This document shows positions 1 to 9,250 of a stretch of 64,000 nucleotides of DNA, piece by piece; within the stretch, counting starts at the first letter, position 1; each line of letters opens with the position of its first letter. The notes beneath the pieces are model-generated. The model was not told the origin of the DNA. It saw only the letters and a list, made by a program, of their open reading frames with translations, and searched no databases. Where the stretch lies: the NCBI GenBank assembly GCA_965197385.1, contig CBDANA010000008.1, positions 930,001 to 994,000 of the forward strand. Direction: 5' to 3'. Origin of the DNA: G963667915 sp965197385. GTDB lineage: Bacteria > Acidobacteriota > Vicinamibacteria > Vicinamibacterales > UBA823. The position numbers were made by a program, and so were the translations under genes.

Positions 1-2
1 AC

Positions 3-280
3 CGGCGGGGACGGCGGATGTGGCGCTTCAAGATTGAGCAAGTCTGGGAGAAGGCCGGGAGGACGGTGGCGGCGCTCCATGGGCATGAGGCCGCCATGCG
101 TGAAGTGACTCGGCTGGTCGAGCGTCTCGACTTCGTCGGCGACCAACTCGATCGCGTCGCGGGCGAGCTCCAGACCGACCTCGAGGGGTTTGAGGAGCCG
201 ACGTATCTCGCGCCGTTGCCGGGGATCGGGTGGGTCACGATCGCCGGGCTACTCGCCGAGATCGGCCCCTTTCACCGATT
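3..280 (+). pseudogene. IS110-family transposase C-terminal fragment
   Basis: The frame is open from the window edge and reads a helical stretch rich in charged residues, followed by LPGIGWVTIAGLLAEIGPF. This matches the helix-hairpin-helix-like C-terminal domain of IS110/IS116/IS902 transposases (family pattern: IPGIG..TA..LLAEIG). The N-terminal RuvC-like catalytic domain is not visible. The similarity ends near base 280, where the sequence passes directly into a protein-kinase fragment in another frame, so the element is broken on its right side. Its left side lies outside the window. Confidence 0.6.
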
Positions 281-534
281 CCGGCACGGCCGTGGGGGAG
301 GTCTACAAAGCCACCGACACCCGGCTGGAGCGGACCGTCGCCATCAAGGTGCTGCCCGCCCATGTGGCCTCGGACCCGGAGCGGAAGCAGCGGTTCGAGC
401 GCGAGGCCAAGACGGTCGCCGCGCTCAGCCATCCCCACATCTACCCGGTCTTCGATGTCGGCCGGGAGGGCGAGACCGACTTCCTGGTCATGGAGTACCT
501 GGAAGGCGAGACGCTGGCCGAGCGTGCACCTTGA
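275..534 (+). pseudogene. Ser/Thr protein kinase N-lobe fragment
   Basis: In the frame ending at the TGA of 532-534 one reads GEVYKATDTRLERTVAIKVLP, then an alpha-C region with FEREAKTVAALSHPHI and a hinge FLVMEYLEGETLAER. These are kinase subdomains I to V, including the VAIK lysine and the alpha-C glutamate. The beginning of the glycine loop has been replaced by the IS110 fragment, and the protein stops before the catalytic HRD and DFG motifs. It cannot be an active kinase. The pattern is that of the bacterial Pkn2-like kinases, which in Acidobacteriota often carry a PD40 propeller. Confidence 0.7.
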
Positions 535-545
535 GGAGGGATACC

Positions 546-2555
546 ATGAACCGACGCATTCTCCGCACCCTGATCGTCACGGCGCTCGCGCTCGCCACGG
601 TCGGTGCCTCACAGGCGGCCCGCGCCGACGTCACCGGCGTCGTGCTCACCTACTGCGTGGACGTCCTGGGGGGCAAGTCGTTCGGGCGCACCGGCGCTTA
701 CGAGAAGTGCATTGGTAAGATCTTCTTCTCGCTCGACCCGGACGCTCCCCGCAACCGGGGCATCGTGGATCTCGACAAGGCGCCGCTAAACGCGAACGGC
801 GAGGTTGGCTTCTCGTCCGACCTGTTCGTCCTTCGGCCCAAGGACCTGAGCCGTGGGAACGGGGTCTTGTTCTTCGACGTGGTCAACCGTGGTAGCAAGG
901 GGCTCCTGAGGAATTTCAACTTCGCTGAAAGGTCAGTCGATCCAACGACCGAAGCGGATTTCGGTGACGGGTACATGATGCGCGAGGGGTACACCCTCAT
1001 CGCCGTGGGGTGGGAGCACACCCCGAACACGCCCGCGGTCGCCCTGTATCCGCCGATCGCCACCGAGAACGGCACGCCGATCACCGGGGAGATCGACAAC
1101 TGGTTCATCCCCCTGTACGCCGGCCAGACCTTCGATCTCACCACTTCGTACTCGAGTGGATTCGACGTCTACCCGCCCCTGGATCCACGTGATCCCGACT
1201 ACACCCTCACCGTGCGCGAGGGCTTTCACGGCGAACCCACCGCTGTCCCACGCGAGAGCTGGGAGTTCGGGCGGCTGGAGAACGGCGAGGCCGTGTATGA
1301 CGCGGGCTCGCTCCTCCTGTGGACGGGGTTCAAGCCGGGGTACACCTACGAGCTAACGTACGAGACAAAGGACCCTCGCGTCATTGGGGTCGGCTTCGCA
1401 GCCATCCGTGACGCAGCCTCGTACTTCAAATTCGACCCGAGCTCACCGATCCGCGGCGAGTACGCTTACGCGTACGGCAGCTCGCAGACGGGGCGCTACC
1501 TGCGGCAGCTGATATACGAAGGCTTTACGGTGGACGAGCAGGGGGAGCGCAGGGCGCTCGACGGGATCTTCGTCAACACGGGCGGGGCGTCCCTCGGGTC
1601 CTTTAACAAACGGTTCGGGCAGCCCAACGATGGCGGGTTCCACACCCAGACCCGGTTCCCCATACTCTACCAGTCGACGCGCGATCCGGCCACCGGCCGC
1701 GTGGACGGCCTGGGCGCACGGATCCCGGTGGGATTGGAGCCGAAGGTCATGCTTGTCGAAACCGCCTCGGAGTACTGGGACCGCGGGCGCGTGGCGGCGC
1801 TCAACCACACCTCGATCGACGGCCGCGAGGACGTGCAGACCGCTGAGAACGTGCGCTTTTACGTGATGGGCTCCTTCCCCCATGGCGGCGGCGGCTTCCC
1901 ACCGACGTTGACCTGGGACCAGCAACTGCCGGGGAACCCCATCGAGGTGCGCATCGCCAAGCGCGCCATCCTGGCTGGACTGGACCTCTGGGTCCGCGAG
2001 GGCGTCGAGGCCCCGCCCAGCCGCCACCCGACCCTCGCTGCCGGCACTCTGGTGCCTCAGGGCGACATCGAGTTCCCAGAGATTCCGGGCATACAGTGGC
2101 CGTACGACGTGCCCGGCGGCTACTGCGGCGACCTCCCCGGTAAGCTGATCGACAACCCCCTCCCCTTCCTTGTTGCCAACGTGGACGCGGATGGCAACGA
2201 GACCAGTGGGATCCTCCCCCCGGACGTGACCGTTCCCCTGGCCACGTACACCGGGTGGGCGTTTCGCAGCCTACGTGCTGGGCTCCCCGAGCAGATCCGG
2301 ATGATGAGGGGCTCGTACATTCCCTTCCCGCGTACCTGGGCGGAGCGCCAGCAGCTGGGCGACCCAAGGCTGTCCATCGAGGAGCGGTATTCCGGTAAGG
2401 CCGACTACCTCCGTCGGTTCGAGGCGGCGGCGCGCCACATTGTCGAGGAGAGGTACATGTTGGAGGAGGACCTCAACCGATCGCTCGCCCAGGCGGCCGC
2501 GCACTGGGACCTGTTGATGGGGTCGAGCGAGATGGAAAGCAATGGGAACTTTTGA
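546..2555 (+). CDS. Secreted alpha/beta hydrolase domain-containing protein
   Basis: 669 aa starting at ATG 546, preceded by GGAGGG at good spacing. Residues 1-27 form a Sec signal peptide (RRILRTLIVTALALATVG...AARA). The body resembles the large alpha/beta-hydrolase proteins of the Abhydrolase_10 type. The probable nucleophile elbow is YGSSQTGRYLRQ at about residue 320, with S/T-rich and HGGGG segments downstream. The substrate cannot be told from sequence; family members are usually annotated only as hydrolases. The gene stands alone on this strand, immediately after the broken kinase, and an upstream in-frame extension into transposase sequence is an accident of open frame. The family is convincing, the function is not known. 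Confidence 0.75.
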   Translation: MNRRILRTLIVTALALATVGASQAARADVTGVVLTYCVDVLGGKSFGRTGAYEKCIGKIFFSLDPDAPRNRGIVDLDKAPLNANGEVGFSSDLFVLRPKDLSRGNGVLFFDVVNRGSKGLLRNFNFAERSVDPTTEADFGDGYMMREGYTLIAVGWEHTPNTPAVALYPPIATENGTPITGEIDNWFIPLYAGQTFDLTTSYSSGFDVYPPLDPRDPDYTLTVREGFHGEPTAVPRESWEFGRLENGEAVYDAGSLLLWTGFKPGYTYELTYETKDPRVIGVGFAAIRDAASYFKFDPSSPIRGEYAYAYGSSQTGRYLRQLIYEGFTVDEQGERRALDGIFVNTGGASLGSFNKRFGQPNDGGFHTQTRFPILYQSTRDPATGRVDGLGARIPVGLEPKVMLVETASEYWDRGRVAALNHTSIDGREDVQTAENVRFYVMGSFPHGGGGFPPTLTWDQQLPGNPIEVRIAKRAILAGLDLWVREGVEAPPSRHPTLAAGTLVPQGDIEFPEIPGIQWPYDVPGGYCGDLPGKLIDNPLPFLVANVDADGNETSGILPPDVTVPLATYTGWAFRSLRAGLPEQIRMMRGSYIPFPRTWAERQQLGDPRLSIEERYSGKADYLRRFEAAARHIVEERYMLEEDLNRSLAQAAAHWDLLMGSSEMESNGNF

Positions 2556-2651
2556 GGTTCGGTGGGGGTGTCGATCCCCCACAGCTCTTTCGGGCGGTAC
2601 GGCTCGCCGGGCATCATGACGATCCTCGGCGTCCTCGCCAACGTGAGGTAG

Positions 2652-3005
2652 GTGCCCGTGAAGACATGCCCCTTCTGCGCTGAAGAGATCCAAGACGCCG
2701 CCATCGTGTGCAAGCACTGTCGGCGGGATCTCCCGACAGACACGCCGACTGGCGCGTCACCTGCGCCAGCACGCCAGGAAGCGTCGAATGCTACCTGTCC
2801 GGCTTGCGGCAAGGAAAGCCAAGACCTCAAGTTCTGTACTCACTGCGGGAAGGACTTCGGCTCCACAGCCTCGGTAAACAGCGCACAACGCAAGACGCCG
2901 GCCTGGCAGGTCATCTTTCTCGTGATTGTCCTCGGTGGGGGCCTGTTGGCACTGGTCGGTCTTTACCGAGCGCCAGTACTGCACATCCGCGTGTGCCTGG
3001 AGTGA
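2652..3005 (+). CDS. Double zinc-ribbon membrane protein
   Basis: 117 aa from GTG 2652 (another GTG lies at 2658). Two zinc ribbons are visible: CPFCAEEIQDAAIVCKHC near the N-terminus and CPACGKESQDLKFCTHCG around residues 50-66. They are followed by one hydrophobic segment (VIFLVIVLGGGLLALVGLY, about residues 87-105) and a short tail. Proteins of this build are common in Acidobacteriota and are usually annotated as zinc-ribbon domain proteins; no catalytic motif is present. It is probably a small membrane-anchored protein with the ribbons on the cytoplasmic side. The role is unknown. Confidence 0.65.
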   Translation: MPVKTCPFCAEEIQDAAIVCKHCRRDLPTDTPTGASPAPARQEASNATCPACGKESQDLKFCTHCGKDFGSTASVNSAQRKTPAWQVIFLVIVLGGGLLALVGLYRAPVLHIRVCLE

Positions 3006-3473
3006 GAACCGTGGGTGACCAGTGAGGATCGGTTAGTGATAGACCACCGTCTTCGTGTTTCTACGGCGCAACGGCGACCCTGACGTATCCGTTCGTCTAG
3101 CAGCACTGGTCTGGCGGAGTGCTATCGACGGGGTTGAAGTTGTCCGCCCGGACGCGGAGAACGTACTCGCCGGGTTCGCTGAAGGTCACCGTCGTGGTGG
3201 CCCGGTTTCCAGCTTAAGCTGTCAATCTCCTCATCGCCATGCACCCGCGTGAGCCGTAACGCCCGTCCCCGTTGAACCGGCCGCCGCTTCTGAGTAGCCC
3301 TGGCGGGACATGGCCGCGTCCCGCTTCAGCACCTTCCTCGAGTCGTTCGATGCGGACCCGAAGAGACGTGATACAGGCGAGTGAGGTTCCGTCGCCGGGG
3401 GCACGGCAGGCGCGCTGGCACTTTCTGTACCGACTTCACCGGGGGGACGCTATAATTTCCGCACTGTCAGCCC
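3006..3473. other. Intergenic region, no supported gene
   Basis: 468 bp without a convincing coding region. It contains an 18-bp sequence at 3262-3279 that recurs exactly at 6560-6577, and near its end a TATAAT box in front of the kinase fragment that begins at 3474. The short open frames here have no recognisable protein features. Confidence 0.5.
3451..3456 (+). promoter_or_regulatory. Candidate -10 box of the kinase fragment
   Basis: A perfect TATAAT stands 18 nt before the start codon at 3474. No good -35 hexamer is seen at 16-18 nt upstream, so this is a candidate based on the -10 match only. Confidence 0.35.
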
Positions 3474-3640
3474 ATGGCTTTAGAGCGCGGCACCAAGCTC
3501 GGCCCGTATCAGATCGAGTCCCCCCTCGGTGCGGGCGGTATGGGCGAGGTCTACAAGGCCCGTGACACGAAGCTCGACCGCGATGTCGCGTTGAAGATCC
3601 TGCCCGACGCCTTCGTCAACGACCCCGAACGGCTGGCCAC
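3474..3640 (+). pseudogene. Ser/Thr protein kinase N-terminal fragment, cut by an IS
   Basis: Starts MALERGTKLGPYQIE with the glycine loop GAGGMGEVYKARD, the lysine motif VALKILP and DPERLA, i.e. the first ~50 residues of a Pkn-type kinase with its proper start. At base 3640 the reading frame runs into the terminal inverted repeat of the IS5-type element and stops at 3683. The sequence on the far side of the element does not resume the kinase, so the rest of the gene has been lost by deletion or rearrangement. Confidence 0.8.
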
Positions 3641-4941
3641 TAGCAGGCTGCTGAAGAACCCGGGTATCGGGCTGTTTTCTTAAGCATCATGCGGGTAACG
3701 ACCGCCCGACGACCGTGCGCACGGGTGTGCGCTGACCCCGATGAGGGGACCGGCGACACGCGCGGCCGGCGATCAGGGACACGTCGCCTCCAGATTCCGC
3801 AGGCGGACCAAGTTATAGGCCGTGGCGGCGAAAGTGAGCTGCCACTCGACGAGTGGGACGCCGCGAGGCCGGAGCTTGCGCAAACCACCGACGGTCTGCC
3901 TCCACCCAAAGACCTGTTCCACGAGTTTTCGTTTCCGCTGACTCACGTGAGAACCCGCATGCCGGGTGGGCCGACCATCAATCGCCCGCCAGCGGACCTT
4001 CTGCGCCACGTGGGGCGTGACGTCCCGGACGCGGACATCGGCGACGAAGCTCGCCACATCGTAGCCCTTGTCTGCTCCGACCGTGCTGCCCGGCGGCGCG
4101 CTGGCCTCCAGCAACAGTGCCGCCGCCTCGCGTTCGGCGGTCCCCGTCGCGTGGGTCGCACAGACGTTGGCGACGAGCCCTGCCGATTATCCAACAGCAC
4201 GTGGCCCAGAGACGCCAGCTTCGCCTCCTTCCCTTGGCCCTTCCGATGCAGCATCGCCGCCGGATCAGTCGTCGACTGGTGCGTGTCGTTGCGCCGCCGC
4301 TCGCCGTGGAAGTCGACCGTGGGATTCCCGGGGTCATCGGGGGGCGCGCGCGGCGCGGCGTCCCGGCATCGGAAGCTCTTCAGGCTGGCCCAGGCTTCCA
4401 ACTGCGTCCCGTCCACCGTGAAATGCTCGTCCGAGAGCAGACCGGCTGCCCGGGCGTGGGCCTGGACCGCATCAACGAAGGCGGCCGCGCCATCCCCCGC
4501 CAGCAGCCGGTCACGATTCTTGGTAAACGTCGTGGGATGCCAGACCGGGTCGTCCATATGCAAGCCGACGAACCAGCGGAACAGCAGGTTGTCGTTGAGC
4601 TCTTCCAGCAGCAGCCGTTCGCTCCGGATCGTGTACAGCACCTGCAGCAACAGGGCCCGCAACAATGGCTCAGGCGGGATCGACGGACGTCCCGTCTTGG
4701 CGTACAGGCCGGCGAACCTGCGCGACATCGTCTTCAGCGCGTGATCCGTCAGCGCGCGGACCGCGCGGAGCGGAGGATCGGCCGGCACGCGCTGTTCCGG
4801 CGACCGGTAACTGAACATGTGATGGGTCTGCTCATCGTGTCCGCGCATGAGGTGGCTCCCTTCAGCAATATTGGGAGCATGGGAGTACGCCGGGATCGAT
4901 CTGTCGATCCCATTCCACGGACTTTTTCAGCAGCCTGCTAG
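3640..4941 (-). mobile_element. IS5-type insertion sequence with CTAG at both ends
   Basis: About 1.3 kb, bounded by inverted repeats: 3640-3655 reads CTAGCAGGCTGCTGAA and 4926-4941 reads its exact complement. CTAG at the two outer ends could be a 4-bp target duplication or part of the repeats. The single transposase gene is on the minus strand and is frameshifted. The element interrupts a kinase gene on its left. On its right it abuts an unrelated small gene region. Confidence 0.75.
3773..4848 (-). pseudogene. IS5-family transposase, frameshifted
   Basis: The N-terminal part begins at 4848 and shows the DUF772-like region (LLRALLLQVLYTIRSERLL, LFRWFVGL) and FTVDGTQLEAWAS, containing the first catalytic Asp. 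After VLLDNRQG (about base 4180) the frame goes wrong. The expected continuation ATGTAEREAAALLLEASAP...GADKGYD, then the C-terminal catalytic region (KLVEQVFGWRQTVGGLRK), is found in another frame that ends at 3773. Loss of one base at the junction explains this. The break separates the catalytic Asp residues, which makes the copy inactive unless it is an assembly error. It is later in the protein than the programmed shifts known in some IS5 relatives. Confidence 0.75.
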
Positions 4942-4975
4942 GTGATCGATGCGGTTATCTGAAAGGAGCACGAGA

Positions 4976-5170
4976 ATGCCTACCAAGCACGAGCCGAAGC
5001 CATGTACCGTCGAAGGTTGCGACGGCACCATGATCTACACGCACTTTCTGGTCCTGCCTCATGGGGCCCAAGAAACTCTGGGGCCGGGCGGCTTACGGCC
5101 GAAGACACGGCCTTGCTGGAAGTGCGGCGCTAACAACGAGCATATCGAGTGGGATGACGGCCGAGCGTGA
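4976..5170 (+). CDS. Small zinc-ribbon-like protein
   Basis: 64 aa from ATG 4976, preceded by AAAGGAGC at normal spacing. An in-frame start at 4949 is upstream, but this Shine-Dalgarno favours 4976. Four cysteines form two pairs, CTVEGCDG and CWKCGAN, about 38 residues apart, as in a zinc ribbon. The protein is otherwise hydrophilic and has no membrane segment or signal peptide. It lies just outside the IS5-type element. I do not recognise a named family. Confidence 0.55.
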   Translation: MPTKHEPKPCTVEGCDGTMIYTHFLVLPHGAQETLGPGGLRPKTRPCWKCGANNEHIEWDDGRA

Positions 5171-5505
5171 TCGTTCGCCTCACCTTCGCGCGCTTATCGC
5201 GTTCTCGAACGTACAAGACCATTTCAAGCCCGGACGCATCGGGAAGGAGATCACCGAGCTGACGCGGGACGAGGCGGCGTCCGACGTCGACTCGGGGCGC
5301 TGGCAGGTCTCGACGAACGGCGGCGCCAGGTCACCGTTTCCCGGCATCGAGCGAATGCGTCGGCCGCCGAGAATCGATGTTCAGAGAGTGTCGCTGACCG
5401 CAGCCATGTTCGTCGCGGTCTTCATATTTGTGCTTGGCCTCGCGCCAGGCTACTCGACGACTGACGGCTGGTCGAAATTCACCGTCTGCCCAGGGTGTGG
5501 AGCCT
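5171..5505. other. Intergenic region, nothing recognised
   Basis: 335 bp between the small zinc-ribbon gene and the methyltransferase. An open frame crosses it but shows no protein motif and no ribosome binding site in front of a start. Confidence 0.4.
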
Positions 5506-6468
5506 ATGAACCAAAGCAACTACGACGAACAAAACCGCGTCAAAGCGTCCTTCTATGCAGCGTATACCGCACTGACCCCGCACCGATACCTTCACAACAT
5601 GACCGCCGTCGATTACCGGATGGCTGACTACATGAACCCCTTTCTCACCGCCGTCGTTGACGCTTCCGTGTCTCCCCCCTCGCAGTGCCCTGTCCGGATC
5701 TTGGACCTGGGGTGCTCCTATGGCGTGTCCGGAGCACTGCTCAAGACGGGTTGCTCGTATCAGGAGTTGGCGAAGTTTTTCCGGTACGAGACGAGTTCGG
5801 AATACTCGTCGTGCGTCACCGAGTCTAAGCGTTGGCTGGAATCACACGTAGCGCGAGAAGACGTAGAGGTCGTCGGGTTCGATAGTTCGGCGGAGGCTAT
5901 CAGATTCGCTACGGCTTCTCGGATGATAGATAAGGGCATCACACGCAACCTTGAGGAGAACGAGTCCGAACTGACGGAAGATGAGAGAAGCCTTATTCGA
6001 CAGTGTGATGTGCTCCTTAGCACCGGCGTCATAGGGTATGTCACCGAGAAGACCGTCAGTCCCATCTTGGACGAGTTTGGTCACGATGTCCGAGGCCCGT
6101 TAGGGGCAGTAGCCGTCATGTCGGTGCTTGAACTCTTTGACCCGGAACCCATCGCGGAGTCCTTTGCCAAGCACGGCTATCGATTCGGTCAGCTTCCGAT
6201 TCGGATACCCCAGCGGCGCTTCGCGGACGAGGAAGAGCGCGAGGGTGTGCTGGAGGCACTTCGAGACCGAGGTGAGCCTACTGCGGTCCAAGACTCAGAA
6301 GACCAGATGTTTGCCAGCCTTTGTGTCGCGGCCCGTCCGCAGTCGTTCGAAGTTCTCGCCAAACGGGTGAGCGAAGTCGCCGAGGCGCTACCGGCAAAAG
6401 TCCGCCTAGGTCACCAGGAGCCCACTACCTTCTCAGAGAGTGAAGTCAGTGGCTCTTCCGTCGAGTAG
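5506..6468 (+). CDS. Class I SAM-dependent methyltransferase-like protein
   Basis: 320 aa from ATG 5506; the frame is open further upstream but without protein character. Motif I of class I methyltransferases is clear at residues 64-73 (RILDLGCSYGVSGALL), followed by an acidic motif II region (VEVVGFDSSAEAIRFA) and LLSTGVIGYVT where motif IV is expected. The C-terminal third is charged and ends in a Ser-rich tail. The substrate is unknown; no neighbouring biosynthetic genes give a clue. Base composition is lower in GC than the flanking genes, consistent with an acquired gene. Confidence 0.6.
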   Translation: MNQSNYDEQNRVKASFYAAYTALTPHRYLHNMTAVDYRMADYMNPFLTAVVDASVSPPSQCPVRILDLGCSYGVSGALLKTGCSYQELAKFFRYETSSEYSSCVTESKRWLESHVAREDVEVVGFDSSAEAIRFATASRMIDKGITRNLEENESELTEDERSLIRQCDVLLSTGVIGYVTEKTVSPILDEFGHDVRGPLGAVAVMSVLELFDPEPIAESFAKHGYRFGQLPIRIPQRRFADEEEREGVLEALRDRGEPTAVQDSEDQMFASLCVAARPQSFEVLAKRVSEVAEALPAKVRLGHQEPTTFSESEVSGSSVE

Positions 6469-6778
6469 TTGATGTTTGCGGGCACTTTTGTGGAAGCCGG
6501 AAATCAAGGGAAAAGCAGTCATTGCGGCCTGGGCTTGGCGGGTAATCGCTACCCTCCCCCCCGTCCCCGTTGAACCGTTTGCCGCCCAGCGGTAGGCTAA
6601 ACATCTCGCCGTCCGTCGTCGTGGTCGGAGCAAGCCGATGACCTCAGGACGCTACGCACGCCTCATCGCGGTGGAGTGTCTGACCCATTTCTGCTGAGCC
6701 GTGAGGACCAACAACCCATGTGCTCGAGCCGACAATCGGCTCACGGGTGCCCCTCCTGTCAAAGCCGAGTTCGGCCGG
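6469..6778. other. Intergenic region with a repeated 18-mer
   Basis: 310 bp between convergent genes. Bases 6560-6577 repeat exactly the 18-mer of 3262-3279. No gene is supported. Confidence 0.4.
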
Positions 6779-8500
6779 TTAGCGACTTGTCATCTGGTCG
6801 GTTCGGCTATACATCACCTGGCCCCCGACGATCGTATGCACCACGTCGGTCGTCGGGATCTCGTCCTCCGGAATCGTCATGATGTCCTGTGACAAGACCG
6901 TGATGTCGGCCAGCTTGCCGATCGTCAGGGACCCCTTGATGTCCTCCTCGAACGCCGCGTAGGCGGCGTTGATCGTGTAGGTCTGCAACGCCTCCAGTCG
7001 GCTCAGCCGCTGCTCGGGGTAGAACACCGACCCGTCCGTCAGCTTGCGTGACACGGTCGCGTAGTAGCTCGCGATCGGGCTGGCGTCCTCGACCGGTGCG
7101 TCAGTCCCGTTGCTAACCACGGCGCCGGCCTCCATCAGGCTCTTCCAGACATACGCACCTTCCTCCGCACGCTGCTCACCCAGTCGCGGCACGACGAACG
7201 GTGCGTCCGACGTCGCGTGCACGCCCTGCATCGAGGCGATGACGCCCAGTTCACCGAAGCGAGAAATGTCATCGGGGTGGAGATGCTGCGTATGTTCGTC
7301 GCGCCATCGGAGGTCGGTCTTGTCAGGGTTCGCCTCGAACGTGGCCGCGTAGATATCGAGCACCTCCCGGTTCCCACGATCACCAATCGCATGCACGCAC
7401 AGCTGGAAGTCGTTGTCGATCGCCCAGGCGGCGGTCTCGGCGATCGACTCGGGTGATGTCGTGTTCAGGCCGGTGCTGTCCGGCAAGTCGGTGTACGGCT
7501 CCAACATCCATGCGCCGCGCGATCCCAGCGCCCCGTCGATGCTGCGCTTGATCGCGCGCACCGTCAGACGATTGTCGCCGTAGCCCACCATTCGGTACTC
7601 GGCGCCACGTTCGGCGAGCGCGTCGTTGCCCTCGCGTAGCATCACCCACAGCCGGATGCCGAGCGCACCCTCGTCCACCATGCTCTTGAGCATGTCGACC
7701 GTTTCGAACGACGATCCAGCGTCCTGAAAGCTCGTAATACCTTTGGCCAGCGCCTCTTCGACCGCCAATTCAGCCTGTCGCCTGGGATCTGGTGGCGTCG
7801 CATCGGAGGAGGCGCCCCCGAGGAGACCCGCTGCCCGCTCACTGAACACGCCAACGGCGTTTCCGCGGGCATCCCTGATGATTTCGCCGCCTTCCGGGTC
7901 CGGCGTGTCGCGGGCGATGCCGGCCATCTCCATCGCCTTTGCGTTCGCGAACGTCGCATGGCCGCTTGCGTGGGTGAGGAGGACCGGATTGTCTGGCGAG
8001 ACTTCACTCAGTTGGTCGTGCACCGGGAACCCGGCCACATTCGGTTGCGGCGGCGGATCGAATTTCTCCTGGTGCCAGCCGCGACCGCGGATGAGCTCGC
8101 CGGGTTGGGCCTCCGCGACTGCAGCCGCCACCATCGACACCACCTCGTCCCAATTCTCCACGTCCATCAGCCTGAGCTGCATCTGCGCGCCGCCGACGCC
8201 GAGGAAGTGGCCGTGTCCTTCGATGAAGCCGGGAATTGCGGTCTGACCTGTCAAGTCGATGACGTCGGTCGCCTCACCGATGTAGGTGTCGACGTCATCG
8301 TTGGTGCCAACGGCCACGATCAGGTCACCGCGAACGGCAAGCGCCTCCGCCTGAGGCACCGTTTCATCGACCGTCACGATGTTGCCGTTGTGGAGCACGA
8401 GGTCGGCCGGCTCGACGCCAGGGCTACACCCCAGCACCACGACAACGCTCGTGCACAGGAACACACCGAGCAACCCACTCCGGGCATCTGCAGCCACCAT
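6779..8500 (-). CDS. Amidohydrolase-family lipoprotein
   Basis: 573 aa from ATG 8500, with AGGAGG six bases upstream (a GTG at 8503 overlaps that spacer). The N-terminus is a lipoprotein signal ending in a lipobox-like VLGC, so the mature protein should be lipid-anchored. The body is a YtcJ/Amidohydrolase_3-type metal-dependent hydrolase: ADLVLHNGNIVTVD beta-sandwich start, GFIEGHGHF metal-binding His pair, CVHAIGDRGNREVLD, and a late GTDAPVED aspartate. It should hydrolyse an amide, carbamate or lactam substrate outside the cytoplasm; the actual substrate is not evident. The gene is complete and stands alone. Confidence 0.8.
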   Translation of the reverse strand: MVAADARSGLLGVFLCTSVVVVLGCSPGVEPADLVLHNGNIVTVDETVPQAEALAVRGDLIVAVGTNDDVDTYIGEATDVIDLTGQTAIPGFIEGHGHFLGVGGAQMQLRLMDVENWDEVVSMVAAAVAEAQPGELIRGRGWHQEKFDPPPQPNVAGFPVHDQLSEVSPDNPVLLTHASGHATFANAKAMEMAGIARDTPDPEGGEIIRDARGNAVGVFSERAAGLLGGASSDATPPDPRRQAELAVEEALAKGITSFQDAGSSFETVDMLKSMVDEGALGIRLWVMLREGNDALAERGAEYRMVGYGDNRLTVRAIKRSIDGALGSRGAWMLEPYTDLPDSTGLNTTSPESIAETAAWAIDNDFQLCVHAIGDRGNREVLDIYAATFEANPDKTDLRWRDEHTQHLHPDDISRFGELGVIASMQGVHATSDAPFVVPRLGEQRAEEGAYVWKSLMEAGAVVSNGTDAPVEDASPIASYYATVSRKLTDGSVFYPEQRLSRLEALQTYTINAAYAAFEEDIKGSLTIGKLADITVLSQDIMTIPEDEIPTTDVVHTIVGGQVMYSRTDQMTSR

Positions 8501-8566
8501 CACGGACCTCCTACAAAAGAGTTTGAGCTGAAGCGTATGTGAGGCGGGCGGTCAATGCAATAGATC

Positions 8567-8700
8567 AGCCCTCAGCCATCAGCTCTCAGCCCACAGCACC
8601 GCAACCGCGCACCTCGCACCTTGTACCCTGTACTTTGCTCCTTGTACGTTCTCCAGCCCAGTTCCGAGTTCCCAGTTCCCTGTTCGGAGCGTATGCTGAG
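8567..8700. repeat. Degenerate minisatellite-like intergenic tract
   Basis: Read on the minus strand this tract is three neighbouring blocks of degenerate repeats: units like GGAACTGG (8655-8695), then GTACAAGG-like (8615-8655), then GCTGATGG-like (8567-8600). No coding potential. Similar but different blocks occur at 41231-41278 and 42838-42866. Confidence 0.55.
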
Positions 8701-8738
8701 GGCACAGACTCGCCATCGAAGCAGGATTGGAGGGCGCA

Positions 8739-9172
8739 GTGAATCGCCGAAAATTCGTGTCGCTTGCCGGCGTTGCCGCCGGCGCGCTGTCGCTGCCCGG
8801 GTGCGGCCGGGCCCCGGCCCCCACTCCCGCCGAGGAGCGTCCACCTCGGATGCCAGCTCGCATGGTCGTGGGCACGCAGCGCTCGCCAAGCACCGTCGAG
8901 ATGTTGATGTACTTCAGGCGCCACGGCGTGGAACACATCTGCGGCTACCCCGAAGCGGATGGCTGGACGGCCGAGGCACTGCAGCAGCTCCGCGAGCGGT
9001 GCGAATCGCACGGCGTCGCGCTCGACATGGTCCAGTTTCCCTTCATGTCCTCGTCGCACGTCGACCGCGCCACGCGCAAGGCCATCATGTTGGGGCAGGA
9101 ACCCGAGCGCCAACAGGAAATCGATGAGGTCTGCGAGATCATCAAGAACTGCGCCAACGCCAGTATTCCGGC
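8739..9172 (+). pseudogene. Tat-exported mannonate dehydratase-like protein, 3' end lost
   Basis: Starts at GTG 8739 after GGAGGG. The N-terminus carries a twin-arginine signal and a possible lipobox (NRRKFVSLAGVAAGALSLPGC). The following ~110 residues look like the first part of a mannonate-dehydratase/xylose-isomerase-like TIM barrel (HGVEHICGYPEADGW, EPERQQEIDEVCEIIKNCA). The gene is cut at base 9173 by IS3 copy 1, and I find no continuation on the other side of the element (10660 onward). The family call rests on a short region. Confidence 0.6.
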
Positions 9173-9250
9173 TGTAGGGGTTCAGACCCTTTTGGACCAT
9201 TGAGGCCCTGAAAGTAAGAGACACTTCCGAGCCAGGGGAGGAGGATCCCC

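Noticed and set aside
2556..2650. A minus-strand frame reading TPRIVMMPGEPYRPKELWGI between the hydrolase and the zinc-ribbon gene
   Set aside because: It looks somewhat protein-like and could be the scrap of a deleted gene, but at about 33 codons without start, stop context or a recognised family it cannot be supported.
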